Below are positions 25,416-36,374 of a stretch of 64,000 bases of DNA, one piece after another. Under the pieces are notes generated by a model, which saw only the letters and a program-made list of their open reading frames with translations, was not told where the DNA came from and searched no databases. The stretch is from assembly GCA_015680685.1 (NCBI GenBank), contig MNCI01030164.1:126841-190840 (forward strand). Direction: 5' to 3'. The DNA is from Gnetum montanum. Lineage: Eukaryota > Streptophyta > Gnetopsida > Gnetales > Gnetaceae. How positions within the stretch are numbered: position 1 is the first letter of the stretch; each line of letters opens with the position of its first letter. A program made the translations under genes and the position numbers.

Positions 25416-28400
25416 ATGAAGGTCCTCTCATGGAACTGTAGGGGACAGGGTACCCCATATAAATGGCATACCTTGTGATGTATGGTGCGTGATGAGGGGT
25501 GCAATATTGTGTGTCTACAAGAGATGAAACTCCAACAGATAGAAGCTCATATTTTGCAATGGCTAGGTTGGCACAGCCACCTGGCACCCAGCAGGGGATG
25601 GGCGGGAGGACTCATAGTCCTCACCAAGGTGGACTCCTACGTCCTGGACACATTTGACTGGTGCATCATGATGCACCTGCTGGGGTTGGATGTGTGGACG
25701 ATAAATGTCTACAGAGCCCAGGGGTGGCAGGACCACCTTCAAGAGCTGTCCAGGGTCGTGAGGCTTATCCCCAACAATGTTGGCTAGGTGTTGATCGGAG
25801 ACTTCAACCAAAGGCTCTACAGTAGGGAGAAGACCGGAGACAGTCTAGCAAAGCCCCCAGTGGCCTCTGAATTCCTTGTGTTGTTACAACGTACTGGTCT
25901 CACCGACATGGAAATTGCAGGGTGCACGTACACTTGGTGCAACCGCTGACAAGGAGCGGCACGGGTCCAATCCCGGATTGACTGGGTGTGGGTCAGTAAG
26001 GCATTGTTGTTCGAGTGGGACATCCATGCCTATGACGTGGCTCAAATGGCCTTGAACCACCACCCCATTCTCTGCTAGTTGGAACAAGATGTGTTTCAGG
26101 CTTGAATGCACCTAGCTCTGCAAATCATGGCTGGGCGAATTGGTTTAGGACATTAGGCAGAGAAATACGACCTCGGTTGATTTGCGCAAATTTCTAAAAA
26201 ATGGATTAAAGACCCTCAAATGTCGCATTAAAAACCTTGGTACCATAGAGAAATATAGTTTCAAAGGATATTGCATTTAGATCCAAGCCAAACTATAGGA
26301 AATTCAAACACAGCAAGAATAAGGGGCTGATCACACATGCAAGGAGCTCACCCTCCTGGCCGAGCTACAACTCCTGCAACACGAAGAGGAAGAGTATTGG
26401 CAGCAATGGGCCCATGTGCAGTGGTTGAGAGCGGGGGACTGTCACACGAAATTCTTCTTTGCAGCAGCAAAGGCACACTGTAGCACACACCAAAGAACAC
26501 TGCAATGCCTCAGTCACAGTGAACAACCACACCCACACTCTGGGGCGACCAATCTGCTTCAGTATTGGCAGCGGGTTTGGAATTGGCAGCCAACAGATCC
26601 CATTTCCGTGTCGTTGTAGAAAATTTTAAACCCGACTGATAACTTGCAGCTTTTGCAACCATTCTCACGCCAGGAGCTCGGAATCGCGCTTCACAACATG
26701 CTAGCGGATAAGGCCCTGGCGCTTAATGGGTGGCCCATTGAATTCTTCCATGACTTCGAGGATGTGCTATGGGAAAACCTGCTAGATGCCTTTAATTCCA
26801 TGTTTACATGGCGGCAGGTCTGCAATGAAATCAACTGCTCCAATGTGATCCTGCTACCTAAGACGGAGAATCCCACATCCCCAGGAAATTTCCATCCCAT
26901 CAACGTCTGCAACTCACTTCTGCATTTATTTTCTCGCATGCTAGTTGCTAGGATGCGGCCCCTCATGCCACGTCTCATGGGGAAAAATTAGGCTATGTTT
27001 ATGAAGGGCCATCACCTCCAAGACCAAGTCCTGCTATTGTAGGAAATTCAACACTCCCTTTGGGCTGCTGAATTGCCTAGCCTCTGCATCAAACTTGACA
27101 TAACCAAGGCCTATGATTTCGTGAGCTGGGCCACCCTGTGGACGGTGCTGCATGTGAAAGGCTTCGACAAGGCTTTCGTGGTGCTTTTTCTGCAGATCCA
27201 ATGGGGAGGGTGGTACTCGTTGGACCTTTATGGGCACCTGTGGGGCTTTCATGGGACCAGATGCAGGCTACGACAAGGCAACCCTCTCTCACCACTCCTT
27301 TTCCTGATGATGATGGACCTCCTACAAATGTACTATGTTGAGGAAGGGGTCCAAGGGCTGAACATACATGACATCCCCTGTCTAACCACCCATTACATGA
27401 ATGAAACCATGATTTTCACCAAGGCCGCCGTGCCATAGGCCAGGGTGTTAATGAGGGCACTGAACACAATGCAACGTGAGGTGGGATTGGCACCTAATCC
27501 AGGAAAATCTGCGTTACATTTCACACGCATCCATCCTTCCATACGCAGCAAGGTTATTCAGATCCTGGGAATCCTACCTGGGGAGCCAAAAGACAAATAC
27601 CTAGGCATCCCAACCACAACTGGCACCACTTGCAAACCTGGTAGGCCCTCATTATGAAAATCCAGAAATGCACGACGCACTGGACAAATCGCTTCCTATC
27701 CAGCAAAGGGAAAATCGTGCTAGTGTCTTCCGTGTTGGGGGCCATGGCAAGGTTTCCTGCTTTGATGGCCTCCCCGCCCTTTGGAGTAGCTAAAAAATTG
27801 ACTTGATTATCCAGGACTTCGTGTGATCCAGAGGAAAGGGGGGGAAAAGGATGCACCTTATGGCTTGGGAGAAGACCATGTAGCCTCACTCCACCAGGGG
27901 GAGGGTGGGCATGCTTCCTTTTGTGGTTGAGGCCACCTTAGGAAGGCAACGTCTTCTTCGGCGACTTTCTACAACGAATGATGACCCCTCCTTATGGGTG
28001 CAAATCCTGCAGCAGAAGTATAGCCCCTAGGAGGTGGTCAATTCCAACTCTCAGGTGTGGTGGCAGCTTTGCGCACACATCAAGGCACTAAACCATGAAA
28101 ATGAGATCATGTTCATCCTCAACAGCTCCTCCAGAGATAGTTCACGACCAATCCATGGTTGATGCGGCTGTGGAAGGGAATCCTATCGGAAAAAATTAAA
28201 ACGTTCGGGTGGCTAACGCTCTTCCCATTCAGGCCTTCCTACAAACACGTGGCCTACCAATCAATAATCAATGCCCACTGTGTAATCAACACATGGAAAT
28301 GCTGCAGCACTTCGTGCATGAGTGCCATGTAACTAGACAATTATGGTGAATGGCCAACCTGTAGTTACCTAAGTTCTCAGGTAATTCACCGATGCTAGCG

Positions 28401-28500
28401 GCACTATGGATCCTGTTGCAGGCCAGGAACGATCGCGTCTTTAAATGGGTGGTCCTACCTCCTATGGCCGTGCTGACCAGTGGGTTCTGAAACCTCTGGC
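25416..28500 (+). pseudogene. LINE ORF2: AP endonuclease and reverse transcriptase
   Basis: It starts at ATG 25416 (MKVLSWNCRGQG). Endonuclease motifs: SWNCRG, VCLQEMK, VLIGDFN (25790-25809), RIDWVWVS (25975-25998). The terminal SDH motif reads LNHHPI (about 26053-26070), so its Asp is lost. RT motifs: KGHHLQDQVLL, KLDITKAYDFV (motif A, about 27086), LRQGNPLSPLLF (motif B, Asp to Asn), HYMNETMIF in place of the Y-DD box (about 27391-27417), NPGKSALHF, KYLGIPTT. A zinc-binding segment CPLC...H...HECHVTRQLW lies at 28272-28348. Reading shifts from the endonuclease frame to a second frame for RT and back for the zinc segment, so at least two indels are present. All function is lost; the family assignment is secure. 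Confidence 0.93.
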
Positions 28501-29117
28501 ATGAAATTACCATCACAATGAATCCACATGTCCACCTCAAGCCACTTGTTACTGCCCTCCAACGTCGACCGGATCTTTGGCGCTGGATCTCTCGCATGAG
28601 GTGGACACAAATTCTGCCCAGAATGGTGGCTAACCCGGAGATGGACACCCACTCCTTCTACACAAATTGGGGTGAAGAGGCGACTACTTTTAGGGGGCGC
28701 CAAATTTTAATTACCGTTGAGTTGATTGCGGCCGCGATTGGAGCAACCCTCAGAGGGGTTCATATCCCCCTAGTCGCTGGTTCACACGTGATGGTAGCTG
28801 ATTTTTTCTAGGGCTCCATCCCCAGGACAATTAGCAAACACATCAGTGGGATGGCCCTCATGCCTGATTGGAGGGCAATGGCCGAGCTGGTCGAGTGATG
28901 CTTCATCCACTCTGGATCACACCAGAAATTGAACGGGGTGTACTTTAGGTTTCTGCAATGCATGCGTGATGAGACTCCCATCAAGCTCCCACTGTTCCTC
29001 TGGGAGTCCCTCCGACGAAAACATCCTGGCCGACATCCAGGGGTCATACGGGCCCTGTGGTTGGCCGGTACCCTAGTCCTGCTGATGCAACCAACGAACT
29101 GTCTTGAGTTGAGGTAG
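28501..29117 (+). pseudogene. In-frame C-terminal extension of LINE ORF2
   Basis: The frame of the zinc-binding segment continues for about 205 codons with few stops. It covers 28518-28808 (PLVTALQRRPDLWRWISR, FRGRQILITVELIAAAIG) and 28842-29117 (HISGMALMPDWRAMAELVE, FRFLQCMRDETPIKLPLF). Plant L1 ORF2 usually ends soon after the zinc segment or carries RNase H; neither fits. The FRGR-ITVELIAAAIG part and the later LP-FLWESL part recall the plant putative transposon-protein domain found in other retroelements, but this is a weak judgement by eye. It could be an acquired domain or a lineage-specific ORF2 tail. Confidence 0.5.
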
Positions 29118-29725
29118 CAGCACCTGAGGATGAGACGCGGGTGCGGTGAAGGGGTCATTACTGCCAGAAATAGCACCATGATTCCCCCCCCCCTTGCACC
29201 AACCATGAACAGGATTGACCGAGATAGACCCTGGAGGGCGAGGAGCCCATGATAAACGAATGTACCACCGGCAACACCGAGGGGCAACGCCCACCTTCTC
29301 CTACGATGTCACCTATCCAGACACTACTTTGGATAGAAGGCATCATTAAGGACCATATGATGGGCATTGCCCAGATTATTGAGGAAAATCAATGTCATCT
29401 CACTATCAGCCAGGGGCAGCCAGGTCCTTACTCACAAATAGTCACACAAAACCATCTATCCAAGCACCAGCCCCTCGAAAGTTAGGGAGGGCAGGGTGTA
29501 GATGCCTCCTGGGGGAAGCCCGATTTAGGAATGCATTTTGATTAACATCGGGACAGGGACAACCACCTATCGTAGGGTTGGCCATAGCAGGGGAGGGTCT
29601 CGAGGATTTCTGGGTTTTGTTCTTGGCCGGTGTGGGGCCAGCAGATCTTGCCCATGCTGTATAGATGTATAGCTCTTTTTTGGGAATACAAATTCGCTCG
29701 ACTTTTTCCAAAAAAGAAGAAGAAG

Positions 29726-30640
29726 AAGAAGTTGAAATTTCTTAGGTAAGGAGATTAAGAGATAAAAGATTATTATGTTGAATTTTATAAAGTTTTGCAA
29801 AACATTGATGTTTATTAGACTAAGTATGAACAAGCTTCTAACTTCATTACTAGGTTAAAAATGCAATATCAGCATGAATTATCATTCTATGAGCCTGTTG
29901 CTCTTGATGAAGCCTATGATCTTGCTCTCAAATATAAAATAAAAATCAAAAATCTTGAAATGAAGAAAAACAAGGATCACAAGAAAATGAATGAGAAACA
30001 AACAACTAAAAATTCAAGGAAACCATCTAATGAGGATGGTGAAGATGAGAAAAAGAAGAATGAAAGAGAATCTACATCTCCAAGGAGGGGAAGAAGAAGA
30101 AAAAGATCTTCAAAGTGTAAAGATATATGTTATATTTATGGTCAATAAGGTCATAGACAATTGGAGTGCACAAAGACAAAAAAGAATGCCTTTAATGATA
30201 ATTAAGTTGAAACTATATGAGAGGATGAGTCTAAATCTTCAAAGAAGGTATGTGAATGTGACCCTTTTATGCATTACTTATCAAAGTGAGTTGAATAGTT
30301 GTACTTTTGTTTGACATGTTAATATCAATGATGATTTTATGAGAGTGTTTGTTTAGAAGTCATTTTAATTTTAAACATCATTCTTTAAGTGTGCGCATTT
30401 AGCTAAGGCTATGAAGTCATTACATTTAGCTACAAGTCTTCTTCCTAATCGATTTAAATTTCATTGATTAATGAAAAATCATTATAAGAAAGTTAAGGAA
30501 TAGTGCCTTACTGATTATTCCATTGAATATTTTCATGATTAAATTCTTTGTCATGTATTAGCAATTACTTATTCAAATCTCATATTTGGTGGATCATGAA
30601 ATTATGATAATAGGGCTATTTTTAAGGAGAAAATAATAGT
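29726..30640 (+). pseudogene. Gypsy gag 3' part and protease (after the LINE)
   Basis: Gag resumes at 29738 and reads YYVEFYKVLQNIDVY, NFITRLKMQYQHEL, SFYEPVALDEAYDLALKYK (29771-29932), the conserved end of gypsy capsid. A Lys/Glu-rich linker and a CCHC knuckle follow, eroded to CYIYG-*GHRQLEC (30127-30168). A protease-side segment at about 30385-30640 reads LHLATSLLPNRFKFH, YFHDQILCHVL-like and LIFGGSWNYDNRAIF-like, matching the C-terminal part of the gypsy aspartic protease (DVLPMD...LLGRPW.YDR in the family). The catalytic DSG is not legible. No pol follows. Confidence 0.8.
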
Positions 30641-31346
30641 TGGACTATGAAGCAAGGAAATCATCATTTTAGGTTACTATTCACTATTTTGGAAAGTGAG
30701 GTTGGCAATTTTAATTCTTTATTAATGCTTCCTATTTATAAGGAAATTATAAGGATGAATATAATTTATCTGATGAAATTTTCTTTGATGTTATAGAGAA
30801 TGCATTTAAGATAGATGTTATGCATGTTTGTGTGAAGTCTCATAGGAATTAGAATAAGGTTATTTTTACTACTATTCAATCTTGGTTGTTGATGGCAACA
30901 GTATGTTGGTTAATGCTTTTAAGCACTAGTGTTAGTATTGGGCTCAAATTTATATTGGAAAAGAGATGTTCAAAGGATAAGAAAGATCAATTGATGACAA
31001 ATGGAGAAATGAAATTGGTATTTGGGAATTGGGCAAGGCGGCCTACTCCATGGATTGATGCTAACAATTAATTTATGGATTCTTTTACCACTTTTATATA
31101 GATTTGAGTCATCATGGAGGTGCAATGTAGATATTCCATGGAGATTCTCAATTGAAGGAAGCATGATGCATGCCTCCATAAGTAAGGGCAAAGAAAAAAC
31201 CTAAAATATTGTAACTAGTACTTCTTATATTCCTTTTCATGTTTTTTGATGCAATGAGTTATGATAGTTGCACTATGTATGATGGCCATGAGTTATGGGG
31301 ACATGGCACCTTCTAGCTTGTGAAAGATCATTAAGCATGACATTTT
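30641..31346 (+). other. Gypsy internal remnant without recognisable pol
   Basis: This is AT-rich internal sequence of the element. An open block at 30886-31071 matches no retroelement domain I know. RT, RNase H and integrase should lie here in a full element and are missing. Confidence 0.5.
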
Positions 31347-31360
31347 AAGAATGGGATAGA
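31347..31360 (+). other. Eroded polypurine tract of the nested gypsy element
   Basis: AAGAATGGGATAGA directly precedes the TGATGAGG start of the 3' LTR. Confidence 0.6.
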
Positions 31361-32273
31361 TGATGAGGACATCACCTAGCCCATGTGTAATCATCACTGT
31401 ATTATTTGTGTGTGTGTGTGTGTATGTGTGTGTGTGTGTGTGTCTTCTTGTGTATGTTTTCTTGTATCTTCTTGAATTCAAGAGACATTTGAAAGGTTCT
31501 AGGACTAATGGTAGCTTTTTTGATGAGTTTGGACTTTAAGTTTGGTGTCTTGAGATCATTCATGCTATCACAAAAGATGTTACATGGCAACAGAAGGCAT
31601 TCTATGAGGTCAATAAGACATCAATTCCCATGATAAGATGTCTTACCAAACTTGTAGACATCTTACATAGATCTAAGAATGTCTTCTACATTGAGTCCAA
31701 TCTCATGTAAGATGTCTTCTTGTGCATGATTGCGCCCTCAAGAAAGATATCTTTTAACTCTAAGGAGGTCTTCTTTAGTGTGATAATAAAATTTAATTTA
31801 CATTTTTAAATTCTAAAAAATATCAAATATTGCACCAAGAAGCTATAAATAAGTGTCCAAGGTCTGATTTTGGATAAGAAAGTTGTAAGGATTGAGACAT
31901 TAAGAGAGAAAGATTTGAGAGATCTCTTTAGAGCTTATGTAAGAAGAGAGCTTATGTAAGAAATTTAAGTGTAAGGCAAGGGAGATCACTTAAGAGAGAT
32001 TAGGAGAATCTCTTATAAGTGGTTTTTATTAAGCATTACCTTCATTATGACCAATTAATTGAGAGGTAACATGTGTGAGCTCTAAGATTCTTGGGAGATG
32101 TGTGAGTTGAGCGTAGTTCTCATCTTTGATGTATTTCTCTATATTTTGAGAGTTGATGTAATAAAATGAAGACTTTTCTGTAATTTCTTATGTTATTCTT
32201 GTTTTTTAAGCTTAATTTTCTTGAAAGACATGGAATGGGTCCTTTGATGTCTATTAAGATAGGCTCTACATCA
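31361..32273 (+). repeat. 3' LTR of the nested gypsy element
   Basis: It matches 22239-23082 from TGATGAGGACATCACC to CTCTACATCA, and is followed by the AATGA duplication. It is longer than the 5' LTR partly because of a (TG)n expansion at 31408-31442. It carries AGATGTCT/AGACATCT motifs at 31634-31720. Confidence 0.92.
31408..31442. repeat. (TG)n microsatellite
   Basis: A run of TG interrupted once by TA. The 5' LTR has only GTGTGTGTGTG at the matching place (22285-22295). Confidence 0.9.
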
Positions 32274-32278
32274 AATGA

Positions 32279-34388
32279 TCAAGTTTGGATCCTGTACATA
32301 TATTCCAAACCATCACCACATCATACGTTAACTTCAAAATCATTTCTTGGCTAATGGTCCTCCTATCTCAAGTGATCTATATTTATCTCTATGAACTTCC
32401 TATCATCTCCTACTTTAATTTAGTTTATGAGATTAAATTGAGTGATGTCACAAAAGATGTAAATAAACAACTAAACTATCATTTCAACTCTCCCTTCCAT
32501 TATTTCACTTTTTATTATTTAATTAGCTAACATGTTTTACTTTATGACATATCCAAGAACACATTTTAAAAACTTTTAAATAAACATCCTCAAGTTCCAT
32601 TCTAAAGCTATGTCAAATAGAATTTTAGAATTGAAACAATAATAGCTTTTTGCCTCACTTCAATAAAGATTTTATATTCTAGCTAGGAATTCAATTAGAA
32701 AACTTTTTAAATTAGAAAATATAAAAGGTTGCCAATTCTCCCAAAATGATGAGCTAGGGTTATCACTTATATAGAATAGAATTGGTTGTGATTAAAGATT
32801 ATGGTTCCTAGATAATTAGGGGTGAGGTAAATAGGATTCAATTGAAAAAAGATAGGTTGTTTATCATGGCATTTTCTAATAAGCCTCTTACCCTAAATCT
32901 TTTAAGCTCAGTTCCTAGGGAAGGGATGGATAAATATTTGAATAATAAGGCTAGCAAACCAATGTAACTAAAACATACTATTTATTCCATTTCTTTTCAC
33001 CTCATTATGAATGTATCACTTCTTAATTTGTCACTAATGCTAATTATATAAATAGAATAGATTGGTTGCTATCTTAGCTATAAATATAAATTCATGAATA
33101 GAAACTTGTAATAGCTTGAACACTACACTGGTGATTACTACTTGGTGTCATCAATCTATTACTAGATTCACCTAATGTTCCCTCCATTTTCCTATCCACT
33201 ATTGATGTAATATTAGTTCTTCTCTTTATTTACTGAATCATGTGAGCATTATTCCTCATATGCATGTCTCAACCAATTCTTAGCATCTTTCCTAACTTCA
33301 CTATTTTATCATACTTTCACAATCATTGCACTCCTCTTTGTCTTTAGGATGGGTGTAAAGGGATAACGTTTTTCAATCAGTTTAAGTGGATTGTATTTAG
33401 TATAGGTACTAATAAGATCAAAGATTTAATGTTGGAACCTCTTCTTGATGAATGTTAGATAAAGGCAAGGAAAATTAGCAACAAATATAGCTAACCTAGT
33501 ATCCTTAATTTTACCATGTGGATTTTTTTAATCTTCCATCAAGTCTTGATCAAAGACTTGATTAATTTAGGGGTTAATAATGATATTATAACACTTATTA
33601 AATGAAATATAACCACTACTCAAGATGTAGAATGCTACAACCACATGTGCATTAACATAGACATCTAGGCCATCTCACCAATATTTCTTAACTTATATTT
33701 CAAATCAAGAAACTTGATGATAGCTACTTTATAAATATCAATATCATTATTATTATGATAATCTACTTATGGATATCATTGGGGGATGCCTTTAGGCAAA
33801 CTAATTATCATAAATACATGCAACATTCTCCAAGGTCAAAGGGATTATGTAGGTCTAGGTGGTAAGTGCACTTAGGTATGAAGCTTTTACTCTCTCATAG
33901 CTAAGTCCCTGTTCATGTGTCCATCAAATGTATGTGATATGTATGCAAATCCAGGCACAAATACTAGAATGCTTACAAGTGGGACATCTAGAAAAAGATG
34001 TCATTGTTGTTGCAATTTGAAAAAGGATTTGTGATGGGCATCTTCAACAATGTCATGTTGGGAAAATGGAGACCAAGTTAAGAAAACATTAATCTTGCTA
34101 TACTTAGTAAGGTCTACTAAATAACAACATATTTTAACCTAGTCTAAATTTTTGAGAGGAAAAGTAGTGCAAGAACTTAGTGTTTATAATATAAAAATTT
34201 TTAGTTGAGATCATGCAAGTTGATAGAGGTTAGAAATGATAGTAGTGGATTGCTTAGATTTATTTGGAGTTGTTATTCATCCTTAAAGAATAAGTTTATT
34301 TGCTCGTACATCATCCTTAAAGTGTTTCTTTTGAATGTTTTTGTTGGCTTTCATCCATATAGATATATATTATGTTTAATCTAGATAN
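32279..34388. other. AT-rich intergenic DNA
   Basis: No gene or repeat structure is supported. One undetermined base occurs at 34388. Confidence 0.5.
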
Positions 34389-35400
34389 CTGATGATTGTG
34401 CAAATAATTTTTCATGATCATTGATGTTTTTTATTTCATATTTTGTTATTTTTATATTTTTTATTGTGGTATCTAGTTTTTGTTGGTTTTGCTTAGATTT
34501 TGGATAATTTTTTTATTAATTATTTCATTATGTTGTATGTTGAATGTTGATGGCTTGTATTTTCATTATATTGACTTTGCTAAGTGTTATTATATTCTTG
34601 TTTATTAAACATGCTTTATTGTGTTTTTATATTATTTTCTTTTATTAATAATTTTAAAAAAATCTATCAATTTGTTTAGATTTACAATAGTTTGCTTTCA
34701 TTCATGTTCTTGTTTATTCCTTATAGTTTATTATTATTTTTTATTATCTTTTTAAAGTTTTTTTTTGTTTAGTGTGATCCATAGTTCTTATTAACTTTTT
34801 TTTATTGTGCATAAGTTTTTATATTATTTATTTTTTATTTATACTATATGTTGAATCTTGCTTATTTGTAAAATATGTTTTATTATATTTTTTATCATGT
34901 TTTTTTAATTTATAATTTCTTTAAAAAATTTATCAATTTTCTTATATTTACATGAGCTTCATGTTTATTGGATTTTTTTTCCATATTCTTCATTGTTTCT
35001 TATGATTTTATCAAATTTATCCTTCATTGTTTTTTATGATCTTATCAAATTTATCTTTATTATATGAGAATTGATATTATCTAGAAATAGGAAAGTGGTG
35101 CAACCACTGACACACGGCTTTTCCTTACTATTTCTTTCTTTTTTTCCTTCTTCTCCTTTGTTTCCTTCATTTTTGATTATTTATATATTCTTATATAGTT
35201 ATTTATTTATTTTCTCCACATTTTTCTTTTATTAACTTTTTTCATTATTGTTTTTTTTTTGTAATTTTTATTATGTTTGTTTTCTATTGCAGATAAGTTT
35301 CTTTGATTTTCTTGCTATTTTTTTCATTTTGTATGTTTAATTTATATACTTTCTTTTCTATTGATGTTTTGTTGTACAACATGATTACTTAATATGTTCT
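34389..35400 (+). repeat. Strand-asymmetric T-rich tract with internal duplication
   Basis: About 1 kb is dominated by T on the plus strand, with many T4-T10 runs. Blocks such as TTTTAAAAAAATCTATCAATTT (about 34650) and TTTAAAAAATTTATCAATTT (about 34920) suggest an imperfect repeat of about 270 bp. No coding potential was seen. Confidence 0.6.
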
Positions 35401-35717
35401 TGTAAGTTAAAAAAACAACACATATTTAATACATTTTTTAAAAATAATTAATATGTATTAAAGGTGATTTTGATGTATAAGTTTCCTAAAGGAAGAGTAA
35501 TCAATTTTTTTATCACTTATGGATGATTTTTTTTCTTTTTTGAAATGCTTATTCAAAGTAGAGTTCAGGATAGATATATATATAAATAACATTATAGTTA
35601 CTTCATATATTGCTAAAAGTATTTGTTTTCATATTAAAGTATTACATTCTATCAAACAATTTTGCCAATTACTGGTATCTCTTGATACCAACACGCTCAT
35701 GCTTGGCATGGGGCCTT

Positions 35718-36374
35718 TGTTGTTTTTTTTTTTAAGAAAAAAAAGAAAGAAGAATAAAAAAATAAAAAAATAAAAAATAAAAAAAAAGATGGGTTACCCT
35801 AACCCTAAAATTGGCTATAAAAAGCCATCAAGGTGATGGAGTTGAAGGGGGGCAGAGGAGAAGTCACGCCAGGAAGCCCTAGGCCAATGAGGCCATGGTC
35901 ATGAAGCCTTGAACTAAACCCTCTCTCTTCCCAGATTTTCTTTTCAGCAGCGATTTAGACGGTTGGGCGTCGGCAGCAATTTAAACAGTTGGGCGTCGGC
36001 AGCAATTTAGACGGTTGGGCGTCGGCAACAATTTAGACGGTTGGGCATCGACAGATTTTCTTTTCTGAGCAATTTAGACGGTTGGGCGTCGGCAGCAATT
36101 TAGACAGTTGGGCGTCGGCAACAATTTAGACGGCTGGGCATCAGCAAATTTTCTTCTATTTTCACAGCAATTTGGACGTTCGACATCCATTTCTCTCTCC
36201 TTGTTCTATCTCTATCTGTATTTTCTCTCTCTATCTCTCTATCACTTGGTCACATGGTTCTCTCCAGCTGAGACTATTCCCAGGTTTCCGTACCCATACA
36301 GGAGACGCCCTAGGCAATAGTCTCCTCAAACGAGTTTTTCCGGTGTTGGCATGACCAAAATTTATGCATCAACA
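35718..36374 (+). repeat. Putative LTR, GC-rich, with TATA box
   Basis: It opens TGTTG and closes CATCAACA, followed by GTATCA, which could be an eroded initiator-Met primer site. A TATA box (CTATAAAAAG, about 35815-35824) lies about 100 bp in. The segment 35780-36360 is much richer in G+C than its flanks and contains a 26-bp minisatellite. The flanks (GCCTT, GTATC) do not form a target duplication and no second copy occurs in the window, so the LTR call is tentative. Confidence 0.4.
35948..36187 (+). repeat. 26-bp minisatellite, about 8 units
   Basis: The unit CAGCAATTTAGACGGTTGGG plus CGTCGG repeats in blocks of four (35948-36050), three (36066-36145) and one eroded copy (36164-36187). Short GATTTTCTTTTCT-type spacers separate the blocks. 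It lies just downstream of a TATA box, so it would be in the 5' transcribed part if this is an LTR. Confidence 0.9.

Larger units (their letters stand above)
23913..29725 (+). mobile_element. L1-type plant LINE, apparently full length, inactivated
   Basis: A GC-rich block (visibly about half G+C, against AT-rich flanks) contains ORF1 with a DUF4283-like domain and ORF2 with endonuclease, reverse transcriptase and a zinc-knuckle-like C-terminus. It ends in an A/AAG-rich tail (29708-29725). A 12-bp duplication AAGAAGTTGAAA flanks it (23901-23912 and 29726-29737). This is target-primed insertion into the gag of the surrounding gypsy element. Stops, two ORF2 frame changes and lost catalytic residues show it is dead. 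Confidence 0.93.
22239..32273 (+). mobile_element. Ty3/gypsy LTR retrotransposon, pol-deleted, interrupted by a LINE
   Basis: Two direct LTRs flank an internal region with a primer binding site, gag and protease. The element is bounded by identical 5-bp duplications AATGA at 22234-22238 and 32274-32278, so both outer edges are those of the original insertion. Once the LINE (23913-29725) is removed, the element is about 4.2 kb. No RT, RNase H or integrase motifs remain between the protease (to about 30640) and the 3' LTR, so it is a deletion derivative or non-autonomous copy. Both LTRs have diverged by substitutions and indels, which implies an old insertion. Confidence 0.93.

Noticed and set aside
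28808-29287. Minus-strand 159-codon open frame
   Set aside because: It is antisense to the LINE ORF2 tail; GC-rich sequence gives long chance frames, and no domain is recognised.
35797-35809. Telomere-like CCCTAACCCTAAA
   Set aside because: Only about two units, inside an LTR-like promoter block; such strings are common by chance in plant leaders and do not indicate an interstitial telomere.
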